Of a DNA stretch of 64,000 nucleotides, positions 9,476-19,185 are shown one piece after another (position 1 is the first letter of the stretch; every line of letters begins with the position of its first letter). The position numbers and the translations under genes were made by a program. Origin of the DNA: Pseudomonas tohonis (lineage in GTDB: Bacteria; Pseudomonadota; Gammaproteobacteria; Pseudomonadales; Pseudomonadaceae); NCBI RefSeq assembly GCF_012767755.2, contig NZ_AP023189.1, forward strand, positions 3,784,001 through 3,848,000, given 5' to 3'. The notes under the pieces are model-generated. The model was not told where the DNA came from and ran no database searches. It saw nothing but the letters and a program-made list of their open reading frames with translations.

Positions 9476-9792
9476 GGAGCGAATTCATTCGCGAAATGCC
9501 CTGCAGGCAGGTGAACGGCGCATCACCGCTCTTCGCAGCCCGGAACGGCACAGCCGGTGGAGGTGAAAAGCGACCTCCACCCTACGCAGCGGTCATGCCT
9601 AGCGGCGGCACGATGCCTTTGCGTGGGAGCGAATTCATTCGCGAAATGCCCTGCACGCAGGTAGACGGCGCATCACCCGCTCTTCGCAGCCCGGCACGGG
9701 CACAGCAGGTGGAGGTGAAAAGAGACCTCCACCCTACGCAGCGGTCACGCCCAGCGGCGGCACGATGCCTTTGCGTGGGGCGAATTCATTGG
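9476..9792. repeat. 150-bp tandem repeat, two full copies plus a partial third, each headed by a GCGAATTCATTCGC palindrome
   Basis: Copy 1 spans 9476-9625 and copy 2 spans 9626-9777; about 15 bases of a third copy follow from 9778. The copies differ at scattered positions and by small indels. Each begins GGAGCGAATTCATTCGCGAA, an REP-like palindrome common between Pseudomonas genes, and contains an inner inverted pair GGTGGAGGT/ACCTCCACC. Apparent reading frames through this block carry the residues SEFIREMPC in both copies. They are best read as translated repeat, not protein. The whole 9410-9830 interval holds no gene. Confidence 0.85.
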
Positions 9793-9796
9793 CCGG

Positions 9797-9822
9797 CAGG
9801 CGGAGGCCTGGGCCTCCGCCTG
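9797..9822. terminator. Perfect 12-bp hairpin downstream of the SDR gene
   Basis: CAGGCGGAGGCC and GGCCTCCGCCTG are perfect complements separated by two bases, starting eight bases past the stop of the leftward SDR gene. There is no T tract on either side, so termination is inferred only from position and stem strength. Confidence 0.45.
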
Positions 9823-9830
9823 TCTGTCGC

Positions 9831-10688
9831 TCAAAGCATGGGCTTGCCGCCGGTCACGCCGTAGCGCGAGCCCGAGGTGTAGCTGGATTCGTCGCTGGCC
9901 AGCAGCACGTAGATGGGGGCCACCTCCACCGGCTGGCCGGGGCGGCCCAGGGGCGTTTCGGCGCCGAAGCTCTTGATGTCTTCCTCGGTCATGGTCGCCA
10001 CGATCAGCGGGGTCCAGATCGGCCCGGGCGCCACCGAATTGACCCGTATGCCCTTTTCACCGAGCAACTGCGCCAGGCCGGCGGTGAAGTTGGCAATCGC
10101 GCCCTTGGTGGTCGCATAGGCCAGCAAGGTGGGCTTGGGCGTGTCGGAGTTGATCGAAGTGGTGTTGATGATCGAACTGCCTGCCGCCATGTGTGGCACC
10201 GCCGCCTGGGTGATGCGGAAGATGGCGGTGATGTTGATGTCGAAGGTGCGCACCCATTCCTCATCGGGGATGTCGGCCAGTTCGGCATGGGTCATCTGGA
10301 ACGCGGCGTTGTTGACCAGCACGTCGATGCGGCCAAAGGTTTCCACGGTCCTGGCCACCACGTCGTGGCACTGCTCCTTGCGCGCCAGGTCGCCCGGCAG
10401 CAGCAGGCACCGGCGGCCGGCCTCTTCCACCCAGCGGGCGGTCTCCCTGGCGTCTTCGTGCTCGTCCAGGTAGGCGATGGCGACATCGGCGCCCTCGCGG
10501 GCAAAGGCGATGGCCACGGCGCGGCCGATGCCGCTGTCGGCTCCGGTGATGAGGGCGATCTTGTCAGCCAGGCGACCGCTGCCCTTGTAGCTCTGCTCGC
10601 CACAGTCGGGGTAAGGCTCCATGCGTTGCTGCGAACCGGGCACCGGCTGTTTCTGGGCGGGGAACGGGGGCGTTGGGTACTGTTTCAT
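9831..10688 (-). CDS. Short-chain dehydrogenase/reductase, YghA-like
   Basis: 285 residues from the ATG at 10688, which has GGAGAG just upstream; the frame is open further but without a comparable start. A proline-rich N-terminal extension of about 40 residues (MKQYPTPPFPAQKQ) precedes the Rossmann fold. The cofactor motif is TGADSGIGRA; the catalytic Ser lies in NTTSINS and the Tyr-Lys pair in YATTK. The long N-terminus matches the YghA/general-stress SDR group, which act on aldehydes or sugars with NAD(P)H. It is the last gene of a leftward group with the DUF421, GH15 and second SDR genes, though a 108-base gap separates it from the next one upstream. Confidence 0.88.
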   Translation of the reverse strand: MKQYPTPPFPAQKQPVPGSQQRMEPYPDCGEQSYKGSGRLADKIALITGADSGIGRAVAIAFAREGADVAIAYLDEHEDARETARWVEEAGRRCLLLPGDLARKEQCHDVVARTVETFGRIDVLVNNAAFQMTHAELADIPDEEWVRTFDINITAIFRITQAAVPHMAAGSSIINTTSINSDTPKPTLLAYATTKGAIANFTAGLAQLLGEKGIRVNSVAPGPIWTPLIVATMTEEDIKSFGAETPLGRPGQPVEVAPIYVLLASDESSYTSGSRYGVTGGKPML

Positions 10689-10796
10689 CGCTGCTCTCCA
10701 GTCACGATTGGCAGCCGGAGGAATTACCGGCTGCACAGGGGTCGACTGGCCGGCTGCGGCCACCGTTCAACCTTTGCGATCACAGGCGACGGCCGT

Positions 10797-11246
10797 TCAG
10801 CCGTCCTCGGCGGGGATGATGGAGATCTTGCCGTTCTTCTCGACGATGGCGAACTTGATCTGTTCCAGGCGCTCCAGGCCCTGCTTTTCCCGGGCGGCCT
10901 CGAGGATGTCTTCCACCCGTATGCGCATGGCGCGCAGCCGACCTTCAATCGGCGTTCCGTTTTCCACCACTATGGTGGGCGACCCCTCCATCCACAGGTC
11001 GAATTGCGGCCAGCGCCATTTCAGGCGGGCCAGCACCACATCGATGGCCACCAGGGTGATGATCACCAGCGCCGCGTTGGTGAAGGAGAAATCGTCGCCC
11101 AGCAGCGCCTGCTGGGTCGCCTCGCTGATGATCAACAGCAGGATCAGGTCGAAGAGGGTCAGCTCGGCCAGCGAGCGCCGCCCGGCGAACTTGAAGATCA
11201 GCAACAGCACCAGGTAGATGCCGGCCGCGCGTAGCACTGCGTCCAT
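10797..11246 (-). CDS. DUF421 (YetF-like) membrane protein
   Basis: 149 residues. Three hydrophobic segments fill the first 80 residues, with the conserved FAGRRSLAELTLFDLILLLIISEATQQALLG block. A soluble domain follows, containing the family pattern in which a short strand-rich piece (PTIVVENGTPIEGRLRAMRI) precedes helices. The length is shorter than Bacillus YetF (about 230) but usual for the one-domain version in pseudomonads. The function is unknown. The gene starts 12 bases after the stop of the 173-residue membrane protein gene, so the two are probably translated from one message. Confidence 0.85.
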   Translation of the reverse strand: MDAVLRAAGIYLVLLLIFKFAGRRSLAELTLFDLILLLIISEATQQALLGDDFSFTNAALVIITLVAIDVVLARLKWRWPQFDLWMEGSPTIVVENGTPIEGRLRAMRIRVEDILEAAREKQGLERLEQIKFAIVEKNGKISIIPAEDG

Positions 11247-11258
11247 GGTCGCCTCGGA

Positions 11259-11780
11259 TCAGGGGTAGATGAACTGGTTGAGGTGCACGCTGCCCGTGCC
11301 GCCCCGGACCTCGGAGCGGTACAGCCCGACCCCGTCGGCGCGGATGCCCAGGTGCACCCGGGCATGGCCGTCGGAGCCGGCCAGCAGTTGCAGCCGCATG
11401 CCCGTGCTTTCGAAGGTGGCGGCCCCGGGCACAGGTGGCGTGATGCTTTCCACGGTCAGGCCATCGAGCAGCTCGCCTTCGATGGCCAAGGGCAGCGTTG
11501 CCCCCGGCTGCCCCTGAAGGTCGATAACCAGCACGGAAGTGGCGCCATTACGCAGGAAGCCCTCGTACTCGACGCTCAGGTGCCCCTGCGCGCTGCTGAT
11601 TCGGTGGCTGCTCAACACCCCCTTGGAGAACAACCCGGCCAGGGTCAGCAGCACCATCAGCAGCATCCACCAAAGCCCCAGCCGTTCGAAGAGCCACAGG
11701 CGCTGCTGCACCGGCATGTTCTCCTGCACCGGGTAGCTGCGGCTTCTGGCCTCCTGCTCGGTCAACTTCACGTCCGACAT
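11259..11780 (-). CDS. Single-span membrane protein of unknown function, partner of the DUF421 protein
   Basis: 173 residues. A short cytoplasmic N-terminus (SDVKLTEQEARSRS) is followed by one hydrophobic helix (about residues 32-50). The rest is a probable periplasmic beta-rich domain with alternating hydrophobic residues and no cysteines. I do not recognise a characterised family. It lies 12 bases upstream of the DUF421 gene and 34 bases downstream of the GH15 gene on the same strand, so a shared transcript is likely. A domain that senses or binds at the membrane surface is a guess only. Confidence 0.75.
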   Translation of the reverse strand: MSDVKLTEQEARSRSYPVQENMPVQQRLWLFERLGLWWMLLMVLLTLAGLFSKGVLSSHRISSAQGHLSVEYEGFLRNGATSVLVIDLQGQPGATLPLAIEGELLDGLTVESITPPVPGAATFESTGMRLQLLAGSDGHARVHLGIRADGVGLYRSEVRGGTGSVHLNQFIYP

Positions 11781-11814
11781 GGGTTCACCTCCGCGCTGCG
11801 GCCCTCGGTCCCGT

Positions 11815-13653
11815 TCAGGGTTGCCAGAGGGTCTTGTCGCCGTCGAGCTTGCGATTGAGAAAGGTGGCGGCGCTGATCAGCGCCAGGTGGCTGAGTGCCT
11901 GGGGCGTGTTGCCCAGGTGATTGCCCTGCACGTCGAATTCCTCGGCATACAGGCCCAGGGGGCTGGCGAAACGCAGCAGCTGTTCGAACTCCAGATGGGC
12001 CTTTTCCACCTGGCCGGCGCGGGCCAGGCATTCGACGTACCAGAAGGAGCACGCGGTGAAGGCGCCTTCTTCGCCCACCAGGCCGTCGTCATGGGCGTCG
12101 TCGTTGCGGTAGCGGTAGACCATGCCATCGCGCATCAGGGCGCGCTCGATGGCCTCCAGGGTCGCCAGCCAGCGCGCATCGCTGGAGCCGACGAAGCGCA
12201 TCAATGGCATCAGCAGCATGGAGGCGTCGACGCTGCGCCCGCCCCGGTACTGGACGAAGTGGCCCAACTCGTCATTCCAGAAGTGCTGCCAGATATCGTC
12301 GTGGATGGCCTGCCGGGTCCGCACCCAATGGTCGAACGGCGCCGGCAGGGAGCGCTTGTAGGCCAGGCGCAGGGCACGGTCCAGGGCCACCCAGCACATC
12401 AGCCGCGAATGGAGGAAGTGCCGGTCGCTGCCGCGCATCTCCCAGATGCCCACGTCCTTTTCCTGCCAGTGCTCGCAGACGTGATTCACCAGGCGGGTGG
12501 CATGCTGCCAGCCATCGTGGGAGATGGCGTTGCCGTATTTGTTGGCCAGGTAGACGGCGTCCATCAGCTCGCCGTAGATGTCCAGCTGCACCTGCTGGTA
12601 GGCGTCATTGCCCACGCGCACCGGCGTGGAGCCGGCGTAGCCCGCCAGGTGCGGCAATTCCTCCTCGGGGACTGCCGCGCGCCCGTCCAGGCCATAGAGC
12701 ACACCGAGCGTGCGCGATGCGTCGCAGCAGTCGCCCATGCGCTGGCGCACCCAGCCCATGAAGGCGTTGGCTTCGTCGGCATAGCCCAGGCGCATGAAGG
12801 CGTAGACGGTGAAGGACGCATCGCGGATCCAGGTGTAGCGGTAATCCCAGTTGCGCTCGCCGCCGAGGGTTTCCGGCAGGCCGAAGGTGGCCGCGGCGAT
12901 GATGCCGCCGTGTTTGCGGGAGGTCAGCAGCTTGAGGGCCAGTGCCGAGCGGGTGACCATTTCCTGCCAGCGGCCCCGATAGCTGGATTGCCCGCACCAG
13001 CGGCGCCAGAACGCGAGGGTGTCGGTCAGGTAGCTCGGGCACTGGCCGGCATTGACGCTGGGGTCGTCCGCTGCGCCGATCACGAACTCGACCACCTCGC
13101 CCTGTCGCAGCGCGAACTCGGCGACGGCGCTCTGCCCTTCGACCGACAGGGCGGTCGTCGACGACAGTCGCAGGCTGGGCTGCCCGACAGCGGCGAAACG
13201 GACATCGTCGCCGTCCCGACGCACCGTCATCGCGGCCCGGCCGTAATCCAGCCGCACGTTGCAGCGCATGCGCAGGGTTGCCTCGCCATTGCGCATCCGG
13301 ACACGCCGCACCAGGCGCGGCAGGTCATCTTCGTGGCGACCGATGGGCATCAGGTCGGTGATTTCCACCACCGTGTCGCGGGCGATCCAGCGGGTCAGCA
13401 GCACGTTGGTGTTGGGGATGTAGATCTGTTGGCGGCGGGCGTCGGGCAGGTCCGGCGCCAGATGGAATACACCGGCGTCATCACCGTCGAGCAAGGCACC
13501 GAACACCGTCGGGCTGTCGAAATCCGGCCAGCAGAAGAAGTCGATGCTGCCCGTATCCGCTACCAGCGCCGCGCTGCGCATATCGCCGATGATGCCGTGG
13601 TCGCGGATCGGGGCTTGCCGCGACACGCCCTCGGTGGCACGGGCGTCAGCCAT
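11815..13653 (-). CDS. Glycoside hydrolase family 15 protein (glucoamylase/trehalase type)
   Basis: 612 residues with the two-part GH15 build. An N-terminal beta-sandwich (IRDHGIIGDMRSAALV, FFCWPDFDSPTVFG) leads into an (alpha/alpha)6 barrel with GERNWDYRYTWIRDASF and the candidate catalytic glutamate region GEEGAFTACSFWYVE. There is no signal peptide, so it is cytoplasmic. GH15 proteins of this type hydrolyse alpha-glucosidic bonds in maltooligosaccharides or trehalose; the substrate cannot be decided here. Its start overlaps the end of the upstream SDR gene by eight bases, so translation is probably coupled. Confidence 0.9.
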   Translation of the reverse strand: MADARATEGVSRQAPIRDHGIIGDMRSAALVADTGSIDFFCWPDFDSPTVFGALLDGDDAGVFHLAPDLPDARRQQIYIPNTNVLLTRWIARDTVVEITDLMPIGRHEDDLPRLVRRVRMRNGEATLRMRCNVRLDYGRAAMTVRRDGDDVRFAAVGQPSLRLSSTTALSVEGQSAVAEFALRQGEVVEFVIGAADDPSVNAGQCPSYLTDTLAFWRRWCGQSSYRGRWQEMVTRSALALKLLTSRKHGGIIAAATFGLPETLGGERNWDYRYTWIRDASFTVYAFMRLGYADEANAFMGWVRQRMGDCCDASRTLGVLYGLDGRAAVPEEELPHLAGYAGSTPVRVGNDAYQQVQLDIYGELMDAVYLANKYGNAISHDGWQHATRLVNHVCEHWQEKDVGIWEMRGSDRHFLHSRLMCWVALDRALRLAYKRSLPAPFDHWVRTRQAIHDDIWQHFWNDELGHFVQYRGGRSVDASMLLMPLMRFVGSSDARWLATLEAIERALMRDGMVYRYRNDDAHDDGLVGEEGAFTACSFWYVECLARAGQVEKAHLEFEQLLRFASPLGLYAEEFDVQGNHLGNTPQALSHLALISAATFLNRKLDGDKTLWQP

Positions 13654-14449
13654 TGTGGCGAAACTCCGGGTACAGGCTCATGCCGCCATCGATCACCAGG
13701 GTGGCACCGTGCATGTAGTCAGCCAGGTCGGAGGCCAGCCACACCACCGCATTGGCCACATCCTCCGGCTCACCCACGCGCCCGTAGGGAATCAGCTCCA
13801 GCAGCTTGCGCTCGGCAGCGGCATCGGCGGTTTCCTCGGCATTGATGGCGGTGCGGATGGCACCGGGAGCGATGCTGTTGACGCGAATCCCGTGCTCGCC
13901 CACTTCCTGGGCGATGGAGCGCATCAGCAGGTCGACACCGCCCTTGGACGCGGCGTAGTTGGCATGCCCGGCCCAGGGAATGCTCTGGTGCACCGAGCTC
14001 ATGTGGATGATCTTGCCCCGCGCCCGGGAAAGCCCGGGGCGCGGCGCCTGGGCGAGAAACTGACGCACCGCGCTGCGGGCACAGAGGAACTGCCCGGTGA
14101 GGTTGACGCCGATTACCCCGTTCCAGTCGTCCAGGGTCATCTCGGTGATCGGCGCATCCTTCTGCAGCCCCGAATTGGCCAGCAGGATATCCAGCCGGCC
14201 AAAGCGCTCCAGGGCGCGCGCGAAGAGCCGCTCGACCTGATCCTCCCGGGAGATATCGGCCCCCACGGCGATGGCCTCGCCGCCGCTGGCGGCTATCTCA
14301 TCGGCCAGCGCCTCTGCCGACTCGCCATGGGCGTGGTAGTTGATCACCACCGCAGCCCCGGCCACGGCCAGCGCCCGCGCAGAAGCAGCCCCCAGCCCGG
14401 AACTGCCGCCGGTCACCAGGGCGACCTGGCCCCGCAACGAAATACTCAT
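13646..14449 (-). CDS. Short-chain dehydrogenase, glucose 1-dehydrogenase-like
   Basis: 267 residues, a classical SDR. Motifs are TGGSSGLGAA for the cofactor, NSG in place of the usual NAG (LLANSGLQ), Ser in HMSSVHQ and YAASK for the catalytic Tyr and Lys, ending with the IDGGMSLYPEF tail typical of glucose 1-dehydrogenase-like enzymes. It is the first gene of the leftward set and overlaps the GH15 gene by eight bases. The pairing suggests one branch of sugar metabolism: GH15 could release glucose that this enzyme oxidises. That link is inferred. Confidence 0.9.
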   Translation of the reverse strand: MSISLRGQVALVTGGSSGLGAASARALAVAGAAVVINYHAHGESAEALADEIAASGGEAIAVGADISREDQVERLFARALERFGRLDILLANSGLQKDAPITEMTLDDWNGVIGVNLTGQFLCARSAVRQFLAQAPRPGLSRARGKIIHMSSVHQSIPWAGHANYAASKGGVDLLMRSIAQEVGEHGIRVNSIAPGAIRTAINAEETADAAAERKLLELIPYGRVGEPEDVANAVVWLASDLADYMHGATLVIDGGMSLYPEFRHNG

Positions 14450-14929
14450 GGTTACTCCCCTTTCCGCGCTTGTAGAAGCTGACCGGGGAGGAGCAAGAGA
14501 GGTTCAGGGAGTCTCGTTCCGAGGGATGTGGCAGGGGCTGGTGGAAGTGGAACGTTGCCCTCGCCCGGCTGAGGGGCGCCCGTGCCGGCAGGCGGCTCCT
14601 CGTGCAAATGCCCTTCGCCCCGGAGCGCTATCGGACATGCTTGGCCATTCGAACCAGGCCACAGACGGCCAACTGCCGGATATTCACAATGGGTAGAAGC
14701 AGGCGTAGCGTAGCGATCATTATGTGATAAGTGTCTGGCAGGGCTCGCCCGGCCCGGCCGGGGCACTGCTGCACTGCCTGGAAGTCGGTGCCGCTCGATC
14801 CGCCGAAGCACGGGCGGCGAGCGTATGTCGCCCGGGCTGCACGAACCGTTCCCGATGACGATCACCTGCTGACAGCCGCCTGCACGTTCGATCGGCTGCT
14901 GGCGGCACCTGCAAACAACGAGAGCGCCA
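14450..14929. other. Divergent intergenic region (480 bp) without a gene
   Basis: This lies between the leftward SDR/GH15 genes and the rightward chromate transporter. Short open frames exist on both strands but none has a ribosome site, a domain or protein-like composition. The sequence around 14700-14735 is locally AT-rich (GATCATTATGTGATAAG) and could hold promoter elements. I see no clear repeat or hairpin. Confidence 0.5.
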
Positions 14930-16312
14930 ATGGATGAGACCACCCTGCCCCCGGCAGCACAGGATCTACCCCGCACCGAGCCCGTCAGCCTGTTCCAGGC
15001 CTTCCTGTTCTGGCTCAAGCTCGGTTTCATCAGCTTCGGTGGCCCGGCCGGGCAGATTTCGATCATGCACCAGGAGCTGGTGGAGCGCCGGCGGTGGATC
15101 TCCGAGCGCCGCTTCCTGCATGCCTTGAACTACTGCATGGTGCTGCCCGGCCCGGAGGCCCAGCAGTTGGCGACCTATATCGGCTGGCTGATGCACCGCA
15201 CCTGGGGCGGTGTGATCGCGGGGGCGCTCTTCGTGCTGCCCTCGCTGTTCATCCTGATCGCGCTCTCGTGGGTCTACATCGCCTTCGGTGACGTTCCGGT
15301 GGTGGCCGGGTTGTTCTACGGGATCAAGCCCGCCGTCACCGCGATCGTGGTCCAGGCCGCTCACCGCATCGGCTCCCGCGCCCTGAAGAACAATTGGCTG
15401 TGGGCGATAGCCGCCGCCTCGTTCGTGGCGATATTCGCCCTCAACCTGCCGTTCCCGCTGATCGTGCTGGGAGCCGCCGTCATCGGTTACTTAGGTGGGC
15501 ACCTCGCCCCGGGGATCTTCAGCGTCGGCGGTGGCCATGGCGCGGCCCGGCAGTCCAGCGGCCCGGCGCTGATCGATGACGACACTCCCACGCCGGAGCA
15601 TGCGCGCTTCCGCTGGTCACGCCTGGCTTCGCTGGCGGCGATAGGTGCGGCGCTGTGGGTGTTGCCCATGGGGCTGCTGACAGCGCTGTTCGGCTGGGAC
15701 GGCACGCTGACGCAAATGGGCTGGTTCTTCACCAAGGCGGCGCTGCTGACCTTTGGCGGCGCCTATGCCGTGCTGCCCTATGTCTACCAGGGCGCGGTCG
15801 GCCATTACGGCTGGCTCACCCCCACGCAGATGATCGATGGCCTGGCCCTGGGTGAAACGACGCCGGGCCCCCTGATAATGGTGGTGGCGTTCGTCGGTTT
15901 CGTGGGGGGCTACGTGCAGCAGGTGTTCGGCGCCGAGCATGCCTTCCTCGCCGGTGCGGTCGCCGCCAGCCTGGTCACCTGGTTCACCTTCCTGCCCTCC
16001 TTCCTGTTCATTCTCGCGGGTGGGCCCCTGGTGGAATCGACCCACAACGAGCTGAAGTTCACGGCGCCCCTCACGGCCATCACGGCCGCCGTGGTCGGGG
16101 TGATCCTCAACCTGGCGCTGTTCTTCGGTTATCACGTGCTGTGGCCGCAGGGTTTCGCGGGGCACTTCGACTGGCCCTCGGCGCTGATCGCGCTGGCCGC
16201 CGCCGTCGCCCTGTTCCATTTCAAGCGCGGCGTGATCCAGGTGCTGCTGGCCTGTGCGCTGGTCGGATTGACGGTGTACCTGCTGCAAGGATCGCCCGCA
16301 TCGGCCGCCTGA
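14930..16312 (+). CDS. chrA: Chromate transporter, CHR family, two-domain form
   Basis: 460 residues with two homologous halves. The first contains FISFGGPAGQISIMHQELVERRRWISE and LPGPEAQQLATYIGW; the second contains LTFGGAYAVLPYVYQGAV and LGETTPGPLIM. Around ten to twelve hydrophobic segments are visible, as in the long CHR proteins that export chromate by proton exchange. The two halves are joined by a hydrophilic stretch near residues 195-230. No chrB-like regulator is adjacent. Transport of chromate is the family function; some CHR members have other substrates. Confidence 0.9.
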   Translation: MDETTLPPAAQDLPRTEPVSLFQAFLFWLKLGFISFGGPAGQISIMHQELVERRRWISERRFLHALNYCMVLPGPEAQQLATYIGWLMHRTWGGVIAGALFVLPSLFILIALSWVYIAFGDVPVVAGLFYGIKPAVTAIVVQAAHRIGSRALKNNWLWAIAAASFVAIFALNLPFPLIVLGAAVIGYLGGHLAPGIFSVGGGHGAARQSSGPALIDDDTPTPEHARFRWSRLASLAAIGAALWVLPMGLLTALFGWDGTLTQMGWFFTKAALLTFGGAYAVLPYVYQGAVGHYGWLTPTQMIDGLALGETTPGPLIMVVAFVGFVGGYVQQVFGAEHAFLAGAVAASLVTWFTFLPSFLFILAGGPLVESTHNELKFTAPLTAITAAVVGVILNLALFFGYHVLWPQGFAGHFDWPSALIALAAAVALFHFKRGVIQVLLACALVGLTVYLLQGSPASAA

Positions 16313-16554
16313 CCGACCCTGGCAGAGGCGAGGCGTAATCGTGCGCACCCCATTCCACCCGGGTTCGCACCGGTACGGCTTCGCTGCGCAATCCCTGCAA
16401 CTTTCCGCCCTGCGCAGGTCTGTTGTTCTAGGCCGTGGCTGCATCGCGGCCCGGGCGGCCTTGCGCATACTCCCCAGCATTTTCTCCGCGCTCACATAAA
16501 CTGAAATGGCCTGGGCCGCGCCGAGCCGCGCGGCCCTCCACCAGTGAGGACTTG

Positions 16555-19125
16555 ATGACAGACGTAACCCCGCGCACGGACAGGCCATCACCCAATCGCT
16601 CCAGCGTGGCGTTGACGCGGGCGTCTCTCTTGAAGTTCTTCGGGCTGCTCACCAGCGCCTTCCTGCTCGCTGCCTATCTGCTCATCTACCTGGGGCATGA
16701 CCTGGACAAGACCGAGGAGATAGAGAGCGCGTTCTACACCGAGAAGGCCATTCACTCACTCGATAAATCACTGCGTTCGACCCTCCGGGACTACGCGTTC
16801 TGGGGGGATGCCTATCGCCACCTGCATCAGGAGGTGGACCCGGACTGGGCGTATGTTCGGCAGAACCTGGGGCCGACCCTGTTCGACGACTTCGGGCTGC
16901 AAGGGGTGTTCGTCGTGGATGGCGCCGGCCACACCCGGTACGCCGTGATCAATGGCCAACAGCAACCCACGGACGCCTCGCTTTGGCTCAAGCGCGCCCT
17001 CGGGCCACTCCTCGACCAGGCCCGCCTCGGAGCGGAGTCGGAAACCCCCGTCACGGCATTCGTGGATATCGACGGGCAGCCCGCCCTGGTCGCGGCAGCA
17101 GCCATCACGCCGGGATCGGACCCGTCCATTCGGCCGGATACCGGGCCATTTTCGGTATTGATCTTCGTGCGCATCCTGGACCCGGCCTCCCTGGAGCAAC
17201 TGGGCAGGGAGTACGGCGTCGAGGGGCTGCGCACTGCAACCCCGGCCGACCTGAACGACAAGACGATTCTCGCCCTGGGCGAACACGGGGCCGCAGGCAG
17301 CCTCCACTGGGATGCGGAAAAACCCGGCCGGCGCCTGCTGGCGCTGGGCTTCCCGCTGCTGGGCGTCATCGCGTTGCTGGTGTGCCTGATGGCCTGGGCG
17401 TTGCTGCGCCGCACCACGGTCGGCGCCATGGCGCTGGATGCGAGCTATGTCTCCCTGCAGCGCAGCCAGGACGCCCTGGCGATCAGCGAGGCGCGTTTTC
17501 GCGACATCGTGGAAACCAGTTCCGACTGGATATGGGAAATCGACAGCCAGGGACGCTTCACCTTCCTTTCCGAGCGTTTCCAGGCGGTCACCGGGCTGGA
17601 CCGGGACGCCTGGATCGGCCAACCGATCGACGAGCTGCTGTCTCCCGAGGGCGGCGCCCTGTCCGAGTGGCTGAGCCGCACCGGCCTCCCTGCGGACAAC
17701 AGCATCCTCTGCCGCTTCCTCGGCTGCGGCGGCCAGGAGCGGGTCACCCGCATTTCGGCGCGAGCCATCGACGGCCAGGGCTTTCGGGGCACCGCAACCG
17801 ATGTGACCGGGGAGATCGAAGCGCGGCGGAGAATCGAGTTCCTGTCCCGCCATGACGCCCTCACGGGGCTCGCCAACCGTGCGCGACTCAGGGAGTTCCT
17901 CGACGGCAAGCTGAAAGCCAGGCCGACGCGCGAGCAGCCGCTGGTGATGCTTTTCGTCGGGCTGGACCGTTTCAAATCGGTCAACGACCTGCTCGGCCAC
18001 GCGGCGGGGGACCAGGTGCTCAACGAGATTTCGGATCGCCTGGCCGATTGCGTCCGGCACAAGGACCTGGTCGCCAGGATCGGGGGCGACGAATTCGTCC
18101 TGCTGCTCTCGCATATCGGCTCGCAAGCCAACGTCGAGACCCTGTGCCAGCGCGTGCTCGATTCCATCAAGCGGCCCATCAGCATCAACCAGCAGCCCAC
18201 CTACGTGAGCGCCAGCATCGGCATCGCCATGGCGCCCAATGATGCGGCCGAGGCCAGCGAGCTGCTGCGCTATGCGGACATCGCCCTGTACGAGGCCAAG
18301 GCGGCGGGCCGTGGCACCTGGCGGTTCTACTCGGGCGAGATGAACGCCAGGATCATCGAGCGCCGGCGCCTGGAAACCGACCTGCGCAACGCCATCACGC
18401 AGGGAGAGCTGAGGCTGCACTTCCAACCGCGCTACCGCCTCGCCGACGGGCAGATGACAGGTGCGGAGGCCCTGGTCCGCTGGCAACACCCCGAGCTCGG
18501 GCTAGTCCCGCCGAGCACCTTCATCCCCATTGCGGAGCAGACCGGGCTGATCATCGCGCTGAGTGACTGGGTGATCGCCACCGCCTGCCACCAGGCAGCG
18601 CAATGGCCGGCCCACCTGTTCCTGTCACTCAACCTCTCGCCCCTCGAATTCAAGGGCGACGGCCTGGCCGGGCGGATCGGCAAGGCGCTCGCCGACTCGG
18701 CCATCAGCCCCTCCCGGCTCGAACTGGAAATCACCGAAAGCGTCATGCTCGACGATGCCGGAGGAGCGCTGGAGCTGATGCGCAGGCTCAAGGGACTCGG
18801 CGTGCGCCTGGCGATGGACGACTTCGGAACGGGGTATTCGTCCCTGAGCTACCTGCGCAGCTTCCCCTTCGATGGCCTGAAGATCGACCGGAGCTTCCTC
18901 AACCGCACGCACGTCAGCGAGGAGGACAAGGCGATCATCCGGGCGATCGTGGAGCTGGGGCACGCCTTGTCGCTGACCGTGACCGCGGAGGGGATCGAAA
19001 CCGCCGAGCATCTGGACATGCTCAAGGCGATGTCATGCGAGGAAGGCCAGGGCTATTTCCTCAGCAGGCCGCTGGATATCGATGGCTTCACTGCGTTGCT
19101 GGGCAAGGCGACCGCGAAGGAGTGA
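16555..19125 (+). CDS. CHASE4-PAS-GGDEF-EAL cyclic-di-GMP protein
   Basis: 856 residues from the ATG preceded by GAGGA; the frame runs 40 residues further upstream without a better start. A membrane helix (about 23-45) is followed by a periplasmic CHASE4 domain (DYAFWGDAYRHL), a second helix near 265-285, a PAS domain, GGDEF and EAL. The GGDEF motif is intact (near 510-514) with an RxxD product-inhibition site (RHKD) exactly five residues before it. The EAL motif is also intact (EALVRW, near 638), with DDFGTGYSSLSYL and KIDRSF. Both synthesis and breakdown of c-di-GMP are therefore possible, controlled by an external signal through CHASE4. It is transcribed alone. Confidence 0.93.
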   Translation: MTDVTPRTDRPSPNRSSVALTRASLLKFFGLLTSAFLLAAYLLIYLGHDLDKTEEIESAFYTEKAIHSLDKSLRSTLRDYAFWGDAYRHLHQEVDPDWAYVRQNLGPTLFDDFGLQGVFVVDGAGHTRYAVINGQQQPTDASLWLKRALGPLLDQARLGAESETPVTAFVDIDGQPALVAAAAITPGSDPSIRPDTGPFSVLIFVRILDPASLEQLGREYGVEGLRTATPADLNDKTILALGEHGAAGSLHWDAEKPGRRLLALGFPLLGVIALLVCLMAWALLRRTTVGAMALDASYVSLQRSQDALAISEARFRDIVETSSDWIWEIDSQGRFTFLSERFQAVTGLDRDAWIGQPIDELLSPEGGALSEWLSRTGLPADNSILCRFLGCGGQERVTRISARAIDGQGFRGTATDVTGEIEARRRIEFLSRHDALTGLANRARLREFLDGKLKARPTREQPLVMLFVGLDRFKSVNDLLGHAAGDQVLNEISDRLADCVRHKDLVARIGGDEFVLLLSHIGSQANVETLCQRVLDSIKRPISINQQPTYVSASIGIAMAPNDAAEASELLRYADIALYEAKAAGRGTWRFYSGEMNARIIERRRLETDLRNAITQGELRLHFQPRYRLADGQMTGAEALVRWQHPELGLVPPSTFIPIAEQTGLIIALSDWVIATACHQAAQWPAHLFLSLNLSPLEFKGDGLAGRIGKALADSAISPSRLELEITESVMLDDAGGALELMRRLKGLGVRLAMDDFGTGYSSLSYLRSFPFDGLKIDRSFLNRTHVSEEDKAIIRAIVELGHALSLTVTAEGIETAEHLDMLKAMSCEEGQGYFLSRPLDIDGFTALLGKATAKE

Positions 19126-19185
19126 ACCGCCGCTGCGGCCTCACGGAGGCGCCCTTGCCCCTCCGACAGCTCCAGCCGCAGGCGA

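Noticed and set aside
9433..9864. 143-codon forward frame with repeated SEFIREMPC
   Set aside because: It is the translation of the tandem repeat. Both copies give the same residues, there is no ribosome site, and it runs into the opposite-strand SDR gene.
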